From NCBI GenBank assembly GCA_014728185.1, contig WJMB01000306.1, forward strand, positions 1 through 11,678: a stretch of 11,678 bases of DNA. Reading direction: 5' to 3'. The DNA comes from Candidatus Coatesiibacteriota bacterium. GTDB taxonomy: Bacteria > RBG-13-66-14. Every line of letters begins with the position of its first letter. Position 1 is the stretch's first letter. Positions 1 through 6,404 of this stretch are shown here, one piece after another. Position numbers and translations under genes: made by a program. The notes beneath the pieces are model-generated. The model saw only the letters and a program-made list of their open reading frames with translations, was not told where the DNA came from and did no database searches.

Positions 1-112
1 GGTGAATCTGGAGATCCGGCCACCCCGCTCTGCTGCAAGAAACGTGCCAACGCCGGGCGGGGCGGGGAGGGCGTGGTGAAACGTGGCGGTGGCGCGGCGG
101 CGCGGATTGGGC

Positions 113-916
113 TCAGGGACGAGACAGGCTGGCGTAGGCGCTGTGGTTGTGGATGCTCTCGTAGTTCTCGCACTCGACGCGGTAGGCGCTGATGCGCTCG
201 TCGGCGTCGAGGCGATGGGCCACGGCGCGGACGATATCCTCGACGAAGCGCGGATTATCGTAGCTTGATTCGGTGAGGGCTCGTTCGTCCTCGCGCTTGA
301 GCAGGGCATAGAGCGGGGCGCTGGCCGAGGACTCGGCGATCTCGACCAGCTCCTCGATCCAGACCAGCTTGGGGCTCTCGACGCGGATGCGCACCACGGA
401 GCGCTGGTTGTGGGCGCCGCGGTCCGATATCTCGCGGGAACAGGGGCAGAGGCTCATCACGGGGACGTTGACGACGTCGGTGATGGAGAAGCGGTCGCCG
501 TTGCCCTCGACGAGGAACCCGGCCCGGTACTCCATCAGCGAGGTCTCGCCGGAGACGGGGGCGGCCTTCTCGATGAAGTAGGGGAAGCGCAGCTCGAGGT
601 GGGCGCGCTCGGCGGCGAACTGGCGTCGGGTCTCCTCGATTATCTCGCGCAGGGTCTCGTAGGAGATCCGTCCGCGGAAGCGGTTGAGGATCGAGATGAA
701 GCGGCTCATGTGGGTGCCGCGGAAGTCCTTGGGGAGGTCGACGTACATGTTGACGCGGGCCACGGTGGGCTGCCAGCCCTCGTTGCGGTCCATCACGGTG
801 ATGGGGTAGAGGATGTGCTTGACGCCGACCTTGTCCAGGGGCAGGGGGTGGTCCGGGGCCTCTTCGGCGACGTCGGGCAGCTCGCGGCCGTGGTCCAGGC
901 TGTCGTTATCGGGCAT
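113..916 (-). CDS. folE2: GTP cyclohydrolase FolE2 (type IB)
   Basis: Converts GTP to 7,8-dihydroneopterin triphosphate, the first step towards folate and, in some bacteria, queuosine. It is cytosolic. The 267-residue product has the FolE2 landmarks in order: RGTHMSRF (67-73), SLCPCSREIS (155-164) with the metal-binding cysteine region, GAHNQRS (167-173), NPRFVEDIVR (221-230) and ESIHNHSAYA (253-262). Length is usual for the family. The frame stays open upstream to 1150, but homology begins only after the ATG at 916, which has GAGG at 923-926, six bases away; the upstream part is the shadow of kdsB. The start lies 11 bp inside kdsB, so translation is probably coupled. FolE2 enzymes use metals other than zinc and are often zinc-stress (Zur) controlled; here it is last in an LPS operon and no separate promoter is seen. 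No clear terminator lies in the 112 bases to the window edge. Confidence 0.95.
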   Translation of the reverse strand: MPDNDSLDHGRELPDVAEEAPDHPLPLDKVGVKHILYPITVMDRNEGWQPTVARVNMYVDLPKDFRGTHMSRFISILNRFRGRISYETLREIIEETRRQFAAERAHLELRFPYFIEKAAPVSGETSLMEYRAGFLVEGNGDRFSITDVVNVPVMSLCPCSREISDRGAHNQRSVVRIRVESPKLVWIEELVEIAESSASAPLYALLKREDERALTESSYDNPRFVEDIVRAVAHRLDADERISAYRVECENYESIHNHSAYASLSRP

Positions 917-1664
917 CGCTATCCTCGCGTTGTTGTTCCAGCATACGGCGGACGCGCTCCAGGTCGGCCGGGGTGTCCACGCCGACGCCGGCGAAGTCGC
1001 AGCGCACGCAAGCGATGCGCATCCCGCCGGCCAGCCAGCGCAACTGCTCGAGCCCCTCGATTTCCTCGAGGTGGCTCGGCGGCAGCTCGACGGCGGCCGA
1101 CAGCGCCGTTCGTGTGAAACCGTAGAGACCGACGTGGCGCAGGTAGCCACCGGGGGGCGGCCCCTCGCCGCCGCGATGGTGGGGCAGGGGGGCGCGGCTG
1201 AAGTAGAGCGCCCGGTACCGCGAATCGACGACGACCTTGACGCAGTTGGGGTCGATGTAGTCGGCGGCTTCGTCGCCGGGGTGGACGGCGGTGACGATCT
1301 CGGCGTCGCCCTCGCTCAAACGGGCCACCAGGGCGTTGAGCAGGGACGACGGCACCAGGGGCTCGTCGCCTTGCAGGTTGATCACGAAGCGGCAGTTGAC
1401 CTTGCCCGCCACCCAGGCGACGCGGTGGGTCCCCGAGGGCAGTTCCGGAGTGAGCACGGCATCGCGGCCGGCCTCGCGGACGACCCGGGCGATGCGCTCG
1501 TCGTCGGTGGCGGCGACGACCCAGTCGACGGCGGCCGCGGCGGCGGCCCGTTCGAGAGTGTGCAGGATCAGAGGGCGCCCGGCCAGCTCCTTGAGCGGCT
1601 TGCCGGGCAGGCGGCGGCTGGCGTAGCGCGCCGGAACGACGCAGAGGGTCCGGGGGGACTTCAT
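906..1664 (-). CDS. kdsB: 3-deoxy-manno-octulosonate cytidylyltransferase (CMP-Kdo synthetase)
   Basis: Transfers CMP from CTP to Kdo, giving the CMP-Kdo used by Kdo transferases on lipid A; cytosolic. The 252-residue protein has normal family length and motifs: the nucleotide-binding start VVPARYASRRLPGKPL (9-24), SGTHR (77-81, usually SGT-D/E-R), NLQGDEPL (96-103), YFSRAPLP (154-161), LYGF (180-183), LEQLRWL (205-211) and GVDTPADLERV (228-238). The ATG at 1664 overlaps the rfaE2 stop as ATGA. No good Shine-Dalgarno precedes it, so it is probably translated by coupling to rfaE2. Its presence shows that the cell makes Kdo-containing lipopolysaccharide. The last 11 bases overlap folE2. Confidence 0.97.
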   Translation of the reverse strand: MKSPRTLCVVPARYASRRLPGKPLKELAGRPLILHTLERAAAAAAVDWVVAATDDERIARVVREAGRDAVLTPELPSGTHRVAWVAGKVNCRFVINLQGDEPLVPSSLLNALVARLSEGDAEIVTAVHPGDEAADYIDPNCVKVVVDSRYRALYFSRAPLPHHRGGEGPPPGGYLRHVGLYGFTRTALSAAVELPPSHLEEIEGLEQLRWLAGGMRIACVRCDFAGVGVDTPADLERVRRMLEQQREDSDAR

Positions 1665-2278
1665 CGCGCACCGTCCCGGGCCTGATCCTTGATTGACCTC
1701 TCCCGCGCGGCCTTGAGCCCGGCGGTGGCTCCGCCCATCCCAGCGGCGTAGGGCTTGTGATCGGCGGTGTCGAGTTCCACGCCGGGGAACTCGCCGCGCA
1801 CCGCCCGGGCCACCGTCAGGGCCAGGGCCGTGGTGGAGAAGTCGGCCTCGAGGGGCAGTACACGGACCACACCGCCCCGGCCTTGCACCTCGGCGGCGCC
1901 GACGATCTGGTCGGGCCGATAATCGCCACCCTTGACGAGCACATCGGGACGCAGGGCCCCGATCAGCGCTCGGGGGGTGTCCTCGGCGAAGGGTACGACG
2001 TGATCCACGGAATCGAGGGCAGCCAGCAGCTCGCCGCGCACCGGCAGGGTCAGAAAGGGTCGAAAGGCGCCCTTGAGCCGCCGTACGCTCTCGTCATCGT
2101 TGAGGCCGACGACCAGGGCGTCGCCCAGCTTCCGGGCGGCGGCCAGGTAACGAGTGTGGCCGGGGTGGAGCAGGTCGAAGCAGCCGTTGGTGAAGACCAC
2201 CCGTCCGGGCCGTCCCGCGCTACGCCAGCGCTCGATCAGCTCAGCTAGCGTCGTCAGGACCGTGCTCTCCGTCGTCAT
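1661..2278 (-). CDS. rfaE2: D-glycero-beta-D-manno-heptose 1-phosphate adenylyltransferase
   Basis: Uses ATP to turn heptose 1-phosphate into ADP-heptose, the precursor of LPS inner-core heptose. It corresponds to the C-terminal domain of the fused HldE (RfaE). Nucleotidyltransferase motifs are clear in the 205 residues: FTNGCFDLLHPGH (29-41, with the HxGH signature at 38-41), KGGDY (116-120) and FSTT (147-150). The adenylyltransferase fold should end near residue 165. The last 40 or so residues (from about 165) form an extension rich in Ala, Gly and charged residues that I do not recognise. The kinase half (RfaE1) is not fused and not in this window. The ATG at 2278 has GGAG at 2284-2287, five bases away. 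First gene of the rfaE2-kdsB-folE2 operon. Confidence 0.94.
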   Translation of the reverse strand: MTTESTVLTTLAELIERWRSAGRPGRVVFTNGCFDLLHPGHTRYLAAARKLGDALVVGLNDDESVRRLKGAFRPFLTLPVRGELLAALDSVDHVVPFAEDTPRALIGALRPDVLVKGGDYRPDQIVGAAEVQGRGGVVRVLPLEADFSTTALALTVARAVRGEFPGVELDTADHKPYAAGMGGATAGLKAARERSIKDQARDGAR

Positions 2279-2290
2279 CGTCGCTCCAAA

Positions 2291-2320
2291 TGGTCAAAGG
2301 CACGGCGGTTATTGTAGACT
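2291..2320 (+). promoter_or_regulatory. possible purN promoter, overlapping the divergent one
   Basis: On the plus strand, TGGTCA (2291-2296) and TAGACT (2315-2320) are 18 bases apart, with TG directly before the -10. It is weaker than the opposite promoter, and its -10 shares two bases with the TACAAT box of the rfaE2 promoter. A start near 2327 would give a leader of about 70 nt. Confidence 0.35.
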
Positions 2321-2339
2321 TAACCCCGTCGGGAAGCAA
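2311..2339 (-). promoter_or_regulatory. sigma-70-type promoter of the rfaE2-kdsB-folE2 operon
   Basis: On the minus strand, TTGCTT (2334-2339) and TACAAT (2311-2316) are separated by exactly 17 bases. Transcription would start near 2304, giving a leader of about 26 nt with the rfaE2 ribosome binding site well placed. This is the best two-box promoter in the window. Prediction by eye only. Confidence 0.6.
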
Positions 2340-2347
2340 GCCGGGCT

Positions 2348-2361
2348 CCGGGGCGCCCCGG
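2348..2361. repeat. GC-only perfect palindrome in the purN leader
   Basis: CCGGGGCGCCCCGG is a perfect 14-bp palindrome between the candidate purN promoter and its ribosome binding site, about 25 bases before that site. In RNA it could form a short stable hairpin. A regulatory role is not shown by the sequence. Confidence 0.4.
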
Positions 2362-2385
2362 GGGCGTGAACGAGGATTGACGAAC

Positions 2386-2391
2386 AAGGAG
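2386..2391 (+). promoter_or_regulatory. ribosome binding site that sets the purN TTG start
   Basis: AAGGAG lies six bases before the TTG at 2398. The reading frame is open upstream to an ATG at 2290, but those 36 codons have no homology to PurN and lie over the promoter region. The binding site and family alignment both point to TTG. Confidence 0.75.
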
Positions 2392-2397
2392 ACTCGA

Positions 2398-3012
2398 TTG
2401 GCGAAAAAACGTATCGGCATCCTGATCAGCGGCCGCGGCTCGAACATGACCGCTCTCATTCAGGCCGCCCGCGAGGATCGCCTGGGCGGCGAGGTCGCCC
2501 TGGTCCTCTCCGACAAAGCAGAGGCTCCGGGGTTGGCCAAGGCCCGGGAGCTGGGCGTCGAGGCCCGGGCGATGACGCCCCGCCGCTGGCGTACCAAGCT
2601 CGACGGCGATGACGCCCGGGAGTACGCTGCGGCCCTCGAGGCCGCCGGCGTCGAGCTGGTCTGCCTGGCCGGTTTCATGCGCGTGGTCAAGGCGCCGTTG
2701 CTGGAGGCCTTTCCCGAGCGCATCCTCAACATCCACCCCAGCCTGCTGCCCGCCTTCCCCGGTCTCGACGTCCAGCGCCGGGCCCTCGAGTACGGCGCGC
2801 GCTACAGCGGCTGCACGGTCCACTTCGTCGACGCCAGCCTGGACGGCGGGCCGATCATCGCCCAGCGTGTGGTCGAAGTCCGCGACGACGATGACGCGGA
2901 CAGCCTGTCCGCCCGCATCCTCGAGCAGGAGCACCGCCTCTACCCCAAGGCCGTGGCCCTGGTGCTCTCCGGACGCTACCGCCTCGAGGGTCGGCGGGTG
3001 ATCCGCCTGTAG
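2398..3012 (+). CDS. purN: phosphoribosylglycinamide formyltransferase
   Basis: Moves a formyl group from 10-formyltetrahydrofolate to GAR in the third step of purine synthesis; cytosolic. From the TTG start the product is 204 residues, the usual length. Visible motifs are RIGILISGRGSN (5-16, phosphate-binding loop), CLAGFMR (89-95), NIHPSLLPAFPG (111-122) with the catalytic Asn111 and His113, and DASLDGGPII (145-154) carrying the catalytic Asp149. It stands alone, divergent from the rfaE2 operon; no other pur gene is near. Together with folE2 it links the locus to folate metabolism. The TTG start may lower expression, though the ribosome binding site is strong. Confidence 0.96.
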   Translation: MAKKRIGILISGRGSNMTALIQAAREDRLGGEVALVLSDKAEAPGLAKARELGVEARAMTPRRWRTKLDGDDAREYAAALEAAGVELVCLAGFMRVVKAPLLEAFPERILNIHPSLLPAFPGLDVQRRALEYGARYSGCTVHFVDASLDGGPIIAQRVVEVRDDDDADSLSARILEQEHRLYPKAVALVLSGRYRLEGRRVIRL

Positions 3013-3029
3013 GGGCGACCGACTTTTTT
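2990..3029 (+). terminator. probable intrinsic terminator of purN
   Basis: GTCGG (2990-2994) can pair with CCGAC (3019-3023), which directly abuts six T residues (3024-3029). A smaller hairpin, CGG/CCG around GTGAT, fits inside. The structure begins within the last purN codons. The outer stem is only five pairs with an uneven interior, so this is a moderate prediction. Confidence 0.4.
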
Positions 3030-3058
3030 AGAACCACTCCAGGTGCGCCTGTCGCCCC
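3012..3058. repeat. 8-bp inverted repeat after purN
   Basis: GGGGCGAC (3012-3019) is perfectly complementary to GTCGCCCC (3051-3058), enclosing a small AGG/CCT hairpin (3041-3050). It overlaps the purN terminator by one base pair position and could compete with it. No T run follows, so it is not a classical terminator by itself. Confidence 0.35.
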
Positions 3059-3740
3059 CGAACAATAAGGAAGACCAACAAGAACCCGGAGTTTAGCTGG
3101 TAGGGTTCTCCAATACAGTCCGGCCCTGGATAAATGGCTTAAGAGATTCGAAGCGCTTGGTGTTGCAGAAAGCCGGCAAGCCGCCGATTATAACCGCTGG
3201 TCAGCAAGCTCCAACTGATCCAAGCTCCAACTGATCGATGACAAGCCAACAACAACCCGCTACTTGTTCCAGTCCCTGCATCAATAAGACTTATTCAGCT
3301 GACACCTTGCGTCGGACAGTTATCCTCCTTCCCCAAGGGTGCTCTCTCCAAGAGATCATATACCCTGTTCGGGCTGCGTTATTAATGTAATCCGCTGATA
3401 ATAGACGTTCTACAGCAGATGTCCCTGTCACTCATCAGCAGGCAAAAAAAGTGGCGGCTGCAAAAGGTATGCTCGGTGGATAACTCACCCCGCATAGTAG
3501 CCGGGAAAGAACGACCACCCGATTGCCCCTCGACTCATAAATGCCATAATATCAAGCAATAAGACTGCGCATGATAGTATCGGGATTCACGTCGAACGCA
3601 ACTAATCAGCCAATACTTGCTCGTGAAGCTCACGTTATAAGCCCTGATTTGGTCCGATCATATTCCATGGTGCCTGCGCCAAATCCCGATACCCGTCCAG
3701 CTTCCTGCGATGATCCCCAATGCCGTTCAGTGTTTGATCA
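3030..3740. other. lower-GC intergenic region without a supported gene
   Basis: About 700 bases between the ends of purN and the first barrel gene. It is clearly less GC-rich than the genes. Inside are a 7-bp inverted repeat AGAACCC/GGGTTCT (3081-3087 and 3103-3109) and the 16-bp tandem duplication at 3205-3236. Plus-strand open stretches exist (3069-3215 without any start codon; 3571-3798), but they lack ribosome binding sites, recognisable motifs or host-like codon use. I see no tRNA or known RNA fold. Confidence 0.6.
3205..3236. repeat. perfect tandem duplication of a 16-bp unit
   Basis: CAAGCTCCAACTGATC occurs twice head to tail (3205-3220 and 3221-3236) with no mismatch. It is one of several exact short tandem duplications found only in the spacers of this window. 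Confidence 0.9.
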
Positions 3741-3767
3741 ACGGGCGGACCCACTGGGTCCGCCCGT
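3741..3767 (-). terminator. strong hairpin at the 3' end of the first barrel gene
   Basis: A 12-bp stem ACGGGCGGACCC (3741-3752) with loop ACT pairs with 3756-3767. It lies 28 bases beyond the stop of the minus-strand gene at 3795, where a terminator or mRNA-end hairpin is expected. TTGAT/ATCAA (3733-3737, 3773-3777) could extend the pairing. No T run follows on either strand, so it is not a standard intrinsic terminator; it may protect an mRNA 3' end or act as a U-less terminator. Its arm is shared with the palindrome at 8876-8901. Confidence 0.6.
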
Positions 3768-3794
3768 CGTCTATCAACACGAGTATACCGCGCG

Positions 3795-4466
3795 CTAGAA
3801 GTACAGGTTCACCCCGATGCCGAAGTCCAGGTTGTGCAGCAATTGCTCCTCGTAGAAGTAATAGCGCAGGTCCTGGTCGGATTCGGTGATCCGTCGCGGG
3901 ACGGGGAAGTTGAAGACGGCGTCGTAGGCGATTTCGAACTCGAGGCTCAGGTAGGAGTCGGTGAAGTACTCTCCCCCGACGGCGATATAGGCGCCGTAGG
4001 CTCCGCCCAATTCAGGATCGAGCTCGGTGTCCAGGTACTCGGCGTAGCCGTCGCCGTCGTCGTCGAGACCCTTGTAGCAGGGGAAGTCGAAGTACCCGGC
4101 GCCGACCTCGACGAAGGGATCGAAGCGGGAGCGCGGGGTCAGGTTCCAGCGCAGGCCGAAGTGGGCCTCCCACATCCCGTACTCGGGTTCGAAGTCCTCG
4201 TGAGCCTCCTCGAAGGCGGAATCGAAGAAGTCCTTGTTGGCGCCGCCGAAGTCGTAGGCGCCGGAGAGGACGATGGACCAGGCCTCGGCGAAGCCGATCC
4301 CCACCGAGAGACCGACGTAGCCGTCGGGGCTCACGGCGTCGTTGAAGTCGCCCTGGGGAGCCCAGAAGCCGGCCCGTCCGCCGATATGGAACAGGCCCGT
4401 TTTATCTACGGCGCCAGCGGCGCCGGCCAGCAGCAGAATCAAAGCTAGATGGACATACCTGCGCAC
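3795..4466 (-). CDS. outer-membrane beta-barrel protein 1
   Basis: A predicted small outer-membrane barrel of 223 residues. A signal peptide (1-19, cleavage after the AGA at 17-19) is followed by repeated alternating amphipathic strands with many Gly, Tyr, Phe and Trp, and the last strand ends GIGVNLYF. A C-terminal Phe with alternating hydrophobics is the usual signal for BAM-assisted insertion. Size fits an 8-stranded barrel of the OmpX/OmpA-like group, but I cannot name a specific family or a ligand. An acidic loop at about 79-95 (KDFFD, EEAHEDFEPE) and an EF-hand-like DDDGDGYAEYLD (135-146) would face outward. It is a paralog of the two next barrel genes, closest to the one at 6460. The start is GTG at 4466, with AAGGAG at 4475-4480, eight bases away. 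CAAGCTT occurs twice in the leader (4494-4500 and 4528-4534, minus strand). Confidence 0.85.
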   Translation of the reverse strand: MRRYVHLALILLLAGAAGAVDKTGLFHIGGRAGFWAPQGDFNDAVSPDGYVGLSVGIGFAEAWSIVLSGAYDFGGANKDFFDSAFEEAHEDFEPEYGMWEAHFGLRWNLTPRSRFDPFVEVGAGYFDFPCYKGLDDDGDGYAEYLDTELDPELGGAYGAYIAVGGEYFTDSYLSLEFEIAYDAVFNFPVPRRITESDQDLRYYFYEEQLLHNLDFGIGVNLYF

Positions 4467-4534
4467 GCGCGGGTCTCCTTCAAGGTTTATCTTAAGCTTG
4501 TGCTGGAAAGGTTCGGGAACGGTGATAAAGCTTG

Positions 4535-4543
4535 ATTATAGCA
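4535..4543 (-). promoter_or_regulatory. extended -10 promoter of barrel gene 1
   Basis: The minus strand reads TGCTATAAT, a perfect extended -10. No good -35 is seen, which an extended -10 can tolerate. The start would fall near 4528, giving a leader of about 60 nt. The 236-bp spacer between the two barrel genes holds nothing else I can support. Confidence 0.6.
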
Positions 4544-4702
4544 CAGTCGGCGGTTGCCCCGCGATCCGGGCGGCATGGGGAACGTCGCTCCGCTCGGCGG
4601 CGGTCGTTGAGCAACTGATATGGAGCGGGTTTTCTGCGTACCTGCTACGTCGCGACCCTCAAGGATACGCGGCGGAGCCGGCGGCGGTTCCCCGGCGAAG
4701 GG

Positions 4703-5353
4703 TTAGAGGTACCAGTTGACGCCCAGACCGACCTTGAACAACCCGACGTCCTCCTCGTCGTACTCCAGAGCCGCCGTCGTACCACCCTGGCCGTCGTCGA
4801 TCAGCGTCCAGCTCGGAACGTCCAGGCCGAAGGCGTGAGTGTAGCGACCTCCGAGCTCGACGGCCAGCTCGTCGATGATGAAGAACTGCGCCCCGAGACC
4901 GAGACCGGCGGCGGCGCCGTTGGAGCCGTGCTGGGTCCAGCCGAACATCATCGAGAACTCGTCGGCCTGCCAGAAGAGCCAGCCGACGTCGGCCTCGGCG
5001 AAGGGGACCAGGGAGCCCAGGGCCAGATGGTAGCGCAGGCCCAAGCCCAGGTTTATCGCCGAACCGGCCAGCTCGAAGCTCTCGGGCTCGGCGTCCTCCC
5101 AGAAGTCCTCCTCGCCCTCGGCCGCACCGTAGAAGCCGCGGGCGTAGAGCTCGAAGCCGTCGGTGAAGACATATCCCACACGGCCCTCGACGCCCCAGAC
5201 GGCGCTGTGGGCCTCGTCGAGGCCCGAGGTGAGCATCCACCAGTCGCCTCGGGCGCCCACGGTGAACCGGCCGCCCTCGACGGCATCCGCGCCCGCGAGG
5301 GCTGGGGCGGCTAAGGTGGACAGACAGGACAGGATCAAGACGAACTTGCGCAT
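4703..5353 (-). CDS. outer-membrane beta-barrel protein 2
   Basis: A 216-residue predicted outer-membrane barrel. The signal peptide is 1-20 (MRKFVLIL..., cleavage after ALA at 18-20, or two residues later). The mature part has alternating strand patterns and ends VGLGVNWYL; the terminal residue is Leu, not Phe, which is still allowed in an insertion signal. The segment GAAEGEEDFWEDAEPE matches GAASFNEDFWGDNAPE in barrel 3, so all three barrels are related even though this one is the most diverged. The frame is open upstream to 5662, but the ATG at 5353 is supported by GGGGAG at 5361-5366 (seven bases away) and by the signal peptide; the 103 upstream codons are not protein-like. No ligand or function can be assigned. 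It has its own candidate promoter, so the three barrels are probably not one operon. No clear terminator hairpin follows the stop. Confidence 0.85.
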   Translation of the reverse strand: MRKFVLILSCLSTLAAPALAGADAVEGGRFTVGARGDWWMLTSGLDEAHSAVWGVEGRVGYVFTDGFELYARGFYGAAEGEEDFWEDAEPESFELAGSAINLGLGLRYHLALGSLVPFAEADVGWLFWQADEFSMMFGWTQHGSNGAAAGLGLGAQFFIIDELAVELGGRYTHAFGLDVPSWTLIDDGQGGTTAALEYDEEDVGLFKVGLGVNWYL

Positions 5354-5385
5354 CGTATAACTCCCCGGTTGTTTGACGCCTCGAT

Positions 5386-5414
5386 AGGATAACAAACCGG
5401 CGCCCCGGCGAGAA
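5386..5414 (-). promoter_or_regulatory. possible promoter of barrel gene 2
   Basis: On the minus strand, TTCTCG (5409-5414) lies 17 bases before TATCCT (5386-5391), and TG one base before the -10 gives TGTTATCCT. The start would be near 5379 with a leader of about 25 nt that contains the ribosome binding site. Neither box is strong. Confidence 0.4.
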
Positions 5415-5675
5415 CACCTTTGTGGCAGCCTACGGCTTGGACATGGAGACGTTATCGCTGGATCAGAGGATACCCGGATTCCCATCGGGATTATACTCAC
5501 CGGCGACAAGGAAGGGAACGGCTGATGCTGATCGGGGAGCAAAGCCCCGTCACCGAATGGCGGCGACTGTTTCAAGCAGGCGGTTTGGCGCGATTGCGCG
5601 AGGGATTGCGACTCGCATTTGAACGGGTTCACCCCCCAAAGCATCTTGTGAAACAAACACAAGGGTCACTTAACG

Positions 5676-5696
5676 GCAGCGGATCGCGGCTTTTTT
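5676..5696 (+). terminator. weak terminator-like hairpin in the spacer
   Basis: GCAGCG/CGCGGC forms five pairs and one A-G mismatch around a GAT loop (5676-5690), followed at once by six T residues (5691-5696). No upstream plus-strand gene is known to need it; it may be chance or end an unseen small RNA. Confidence 0.25.
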
Positions 5697-5879
5697 GTGC
5701 AGCGTTCGAATCCGGACAGTCGGCGGGCAATCTCGCGTGCGCAGGGTGGGCGCTGCCCGGGCGGCTGCCGGGACCACAGACAAGCGGGAAACCGGCCTGG
5801 ACGACTCGGGACTGTTAAGCAATTGCTTGACGCTTTATGCTCCGACGAAGCAGACTGATGCATAAGTGTCATATTATCA

Positions 5880-5885
5880 TATAAT
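5880..5885 (+). promoter_or_regulatory. consensus -10 box in an AT-rich island
   Basis: TATAAT sits within the most AT-rich stretch of the window (about 5863-5890). A second TATAAT reads on the minus strand at 5884-5889. No acceptable -35 box stands at 16-18 bases for either, so promoter activity is uncertain. A plus-strand transcript would end at the terminator at 6405-6440. Confidence 0.3.
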
Positions 5886-5891
5886 TATAAG

Positions 5892-5905
5892 CTGACAGGT
5901 GTCAG
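5892..5905. repeat. inverted repeat CTGACA-GG-TGTCAG
   Basis: A 14-base near-palindrome with two perfect 6-bp arms lies seven bases after the TATAAT at 5880-5885, i.e. around the expected start point. This position and symmetry resemble an operator for a dimeric regulator, but no regulator gene is near. Confidence 0.35.
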
Positions 5906-6051
5906 TGTTGTGTGGTGCCGGGCCGCGGCGATGCTCATCAGAGCCTCGTTGCCCCTCTGTTTCCAGAAGGCGTGTTGTTCCGAGTTCCCCCTTGGTTGGT
6001 CCGGTAGCTTCAACTACTGAAGGCATAACGTATAGCAGTCTGTGGCCTGGT

Positions 6052-6075
6052 TTACCTCATGGATTACCTCATGGA
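6052..6075. repeat. perfect tandem duplication of a 12-bp unit
   Basis: TTACCTCATGGA occurs twice head to tail (6052-6063 and 6064-6075) without mismatch, inside the non-coding spacer. Confidence 0.9.
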
Positions 6076-6404
6076 TCAGCCAGGCGTTTCGTCGAGTTGA
6101 CGCCGTCAGCAAGACACGCATCAAGAGCTAATCACATGTAGCAACCCTCTGCGGCCGGGGAAAAGGACCGGTTCGCCGTGATGATCCCCAAGGAAACCGA
6201 TGATCGCGGGGCCATCGATCCCGACGGGCATCCCGAAAACCTGAGACAAGAATGGTGGTTGAGAGCGGCCGACTGCGTGGCACCGACACAGTCAAGGCCC
6301 TGCGGCGTGATTGCGGGGCCGCAGATCAACCAGCCGTCGTCATCGATCGTCCGGAGCCGTGGTTCACTTTCATGTTTATCGTTTTCCACCGACTCACCGT
6401 CCAT

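Larger units (their letters stand above)
5415..6404. other. 990-base spacer without a supported protein gene
   Basis: Open frames here (plus 5420-5818 and 5899-6141; minus 6132-6404; plus 6178 onward) show no ribosome binding site, signal, motif or family resemblance, and the frames on opposite strands look equally (un)protein-like. What the region does hold is a weak terminator-like hairpin (5676-5696), an AT-rich island with TATAAT on both strands (5863-5890), a palindrome (5892-5905), a 12-bp tandem duplication (6052-6075), and at its right end a strong bidirectional terminator. A non-coding transcript from about 5890 to 6440 on the plus strand is possible but unproven. Confidence 0.5.

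Noticed and set aside
410..1117. Long plus-strand open frames over the minus-strand genes (also 813-1685, 3834-4448, 7784-8830 on minus, 8869-9792, 9832-10977)
   Set aside because: They are antisense or shifted shadows that arise from GC-rich codon bias; none has a motif or ribosome binding site, and the true genes are well supported on the other frame.
917..1150. N-terminal extension of folE2 (78 extra residues in the open frame)
   Set aside because: It is the out-of-frame shadow of kdsB; FolE2 homology and a ribosome binding site both start at 916.
2290..2397. Longer purN from ATG at 2290
   Set aside because: The 36 upstream codons are not PurN-like, overlie the promoter region, and have no ribosome binding site; AAGGAG correctly precedes TTG at 2398.
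3069..3215. Open stretch encoding a protein-like segment (LDKWLKRFEALGVAESRQ...)
   Set aside because: No start codon, no ribosome binding site and only 49 codons before a stop. It could be a relic of a lost gene, but I cannot identify a family.
5354..5662. Upstream extension of barrel gene 2
   Set aside because: The ATG at 5353 has a good ribosome binding site and starts a signal peptide; the upstream codons have none of these.
5701..5716. GTTCGAATCC resembling a tRNA T-arm
   Set aside because: The flanking bases do not form the 5-bp T stem and there is no acceptor, D or anticodon stem at the right spacing on either strand.
5420..5818. Plus-strand open frame of 132 codons
   Set aside because: No ribosome binding site or recognisable motif, contains the terminator-like T run, and composition is like spacer DNA.
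6132..6404. Minus-strand open frame of 90 codons and overlapping plus-strand frame from 6178
   Set aside because: Both are equally open, neither has a ribosome binding site or family resemblance, and the plus frame runs into the antisense of barrel gene 3.
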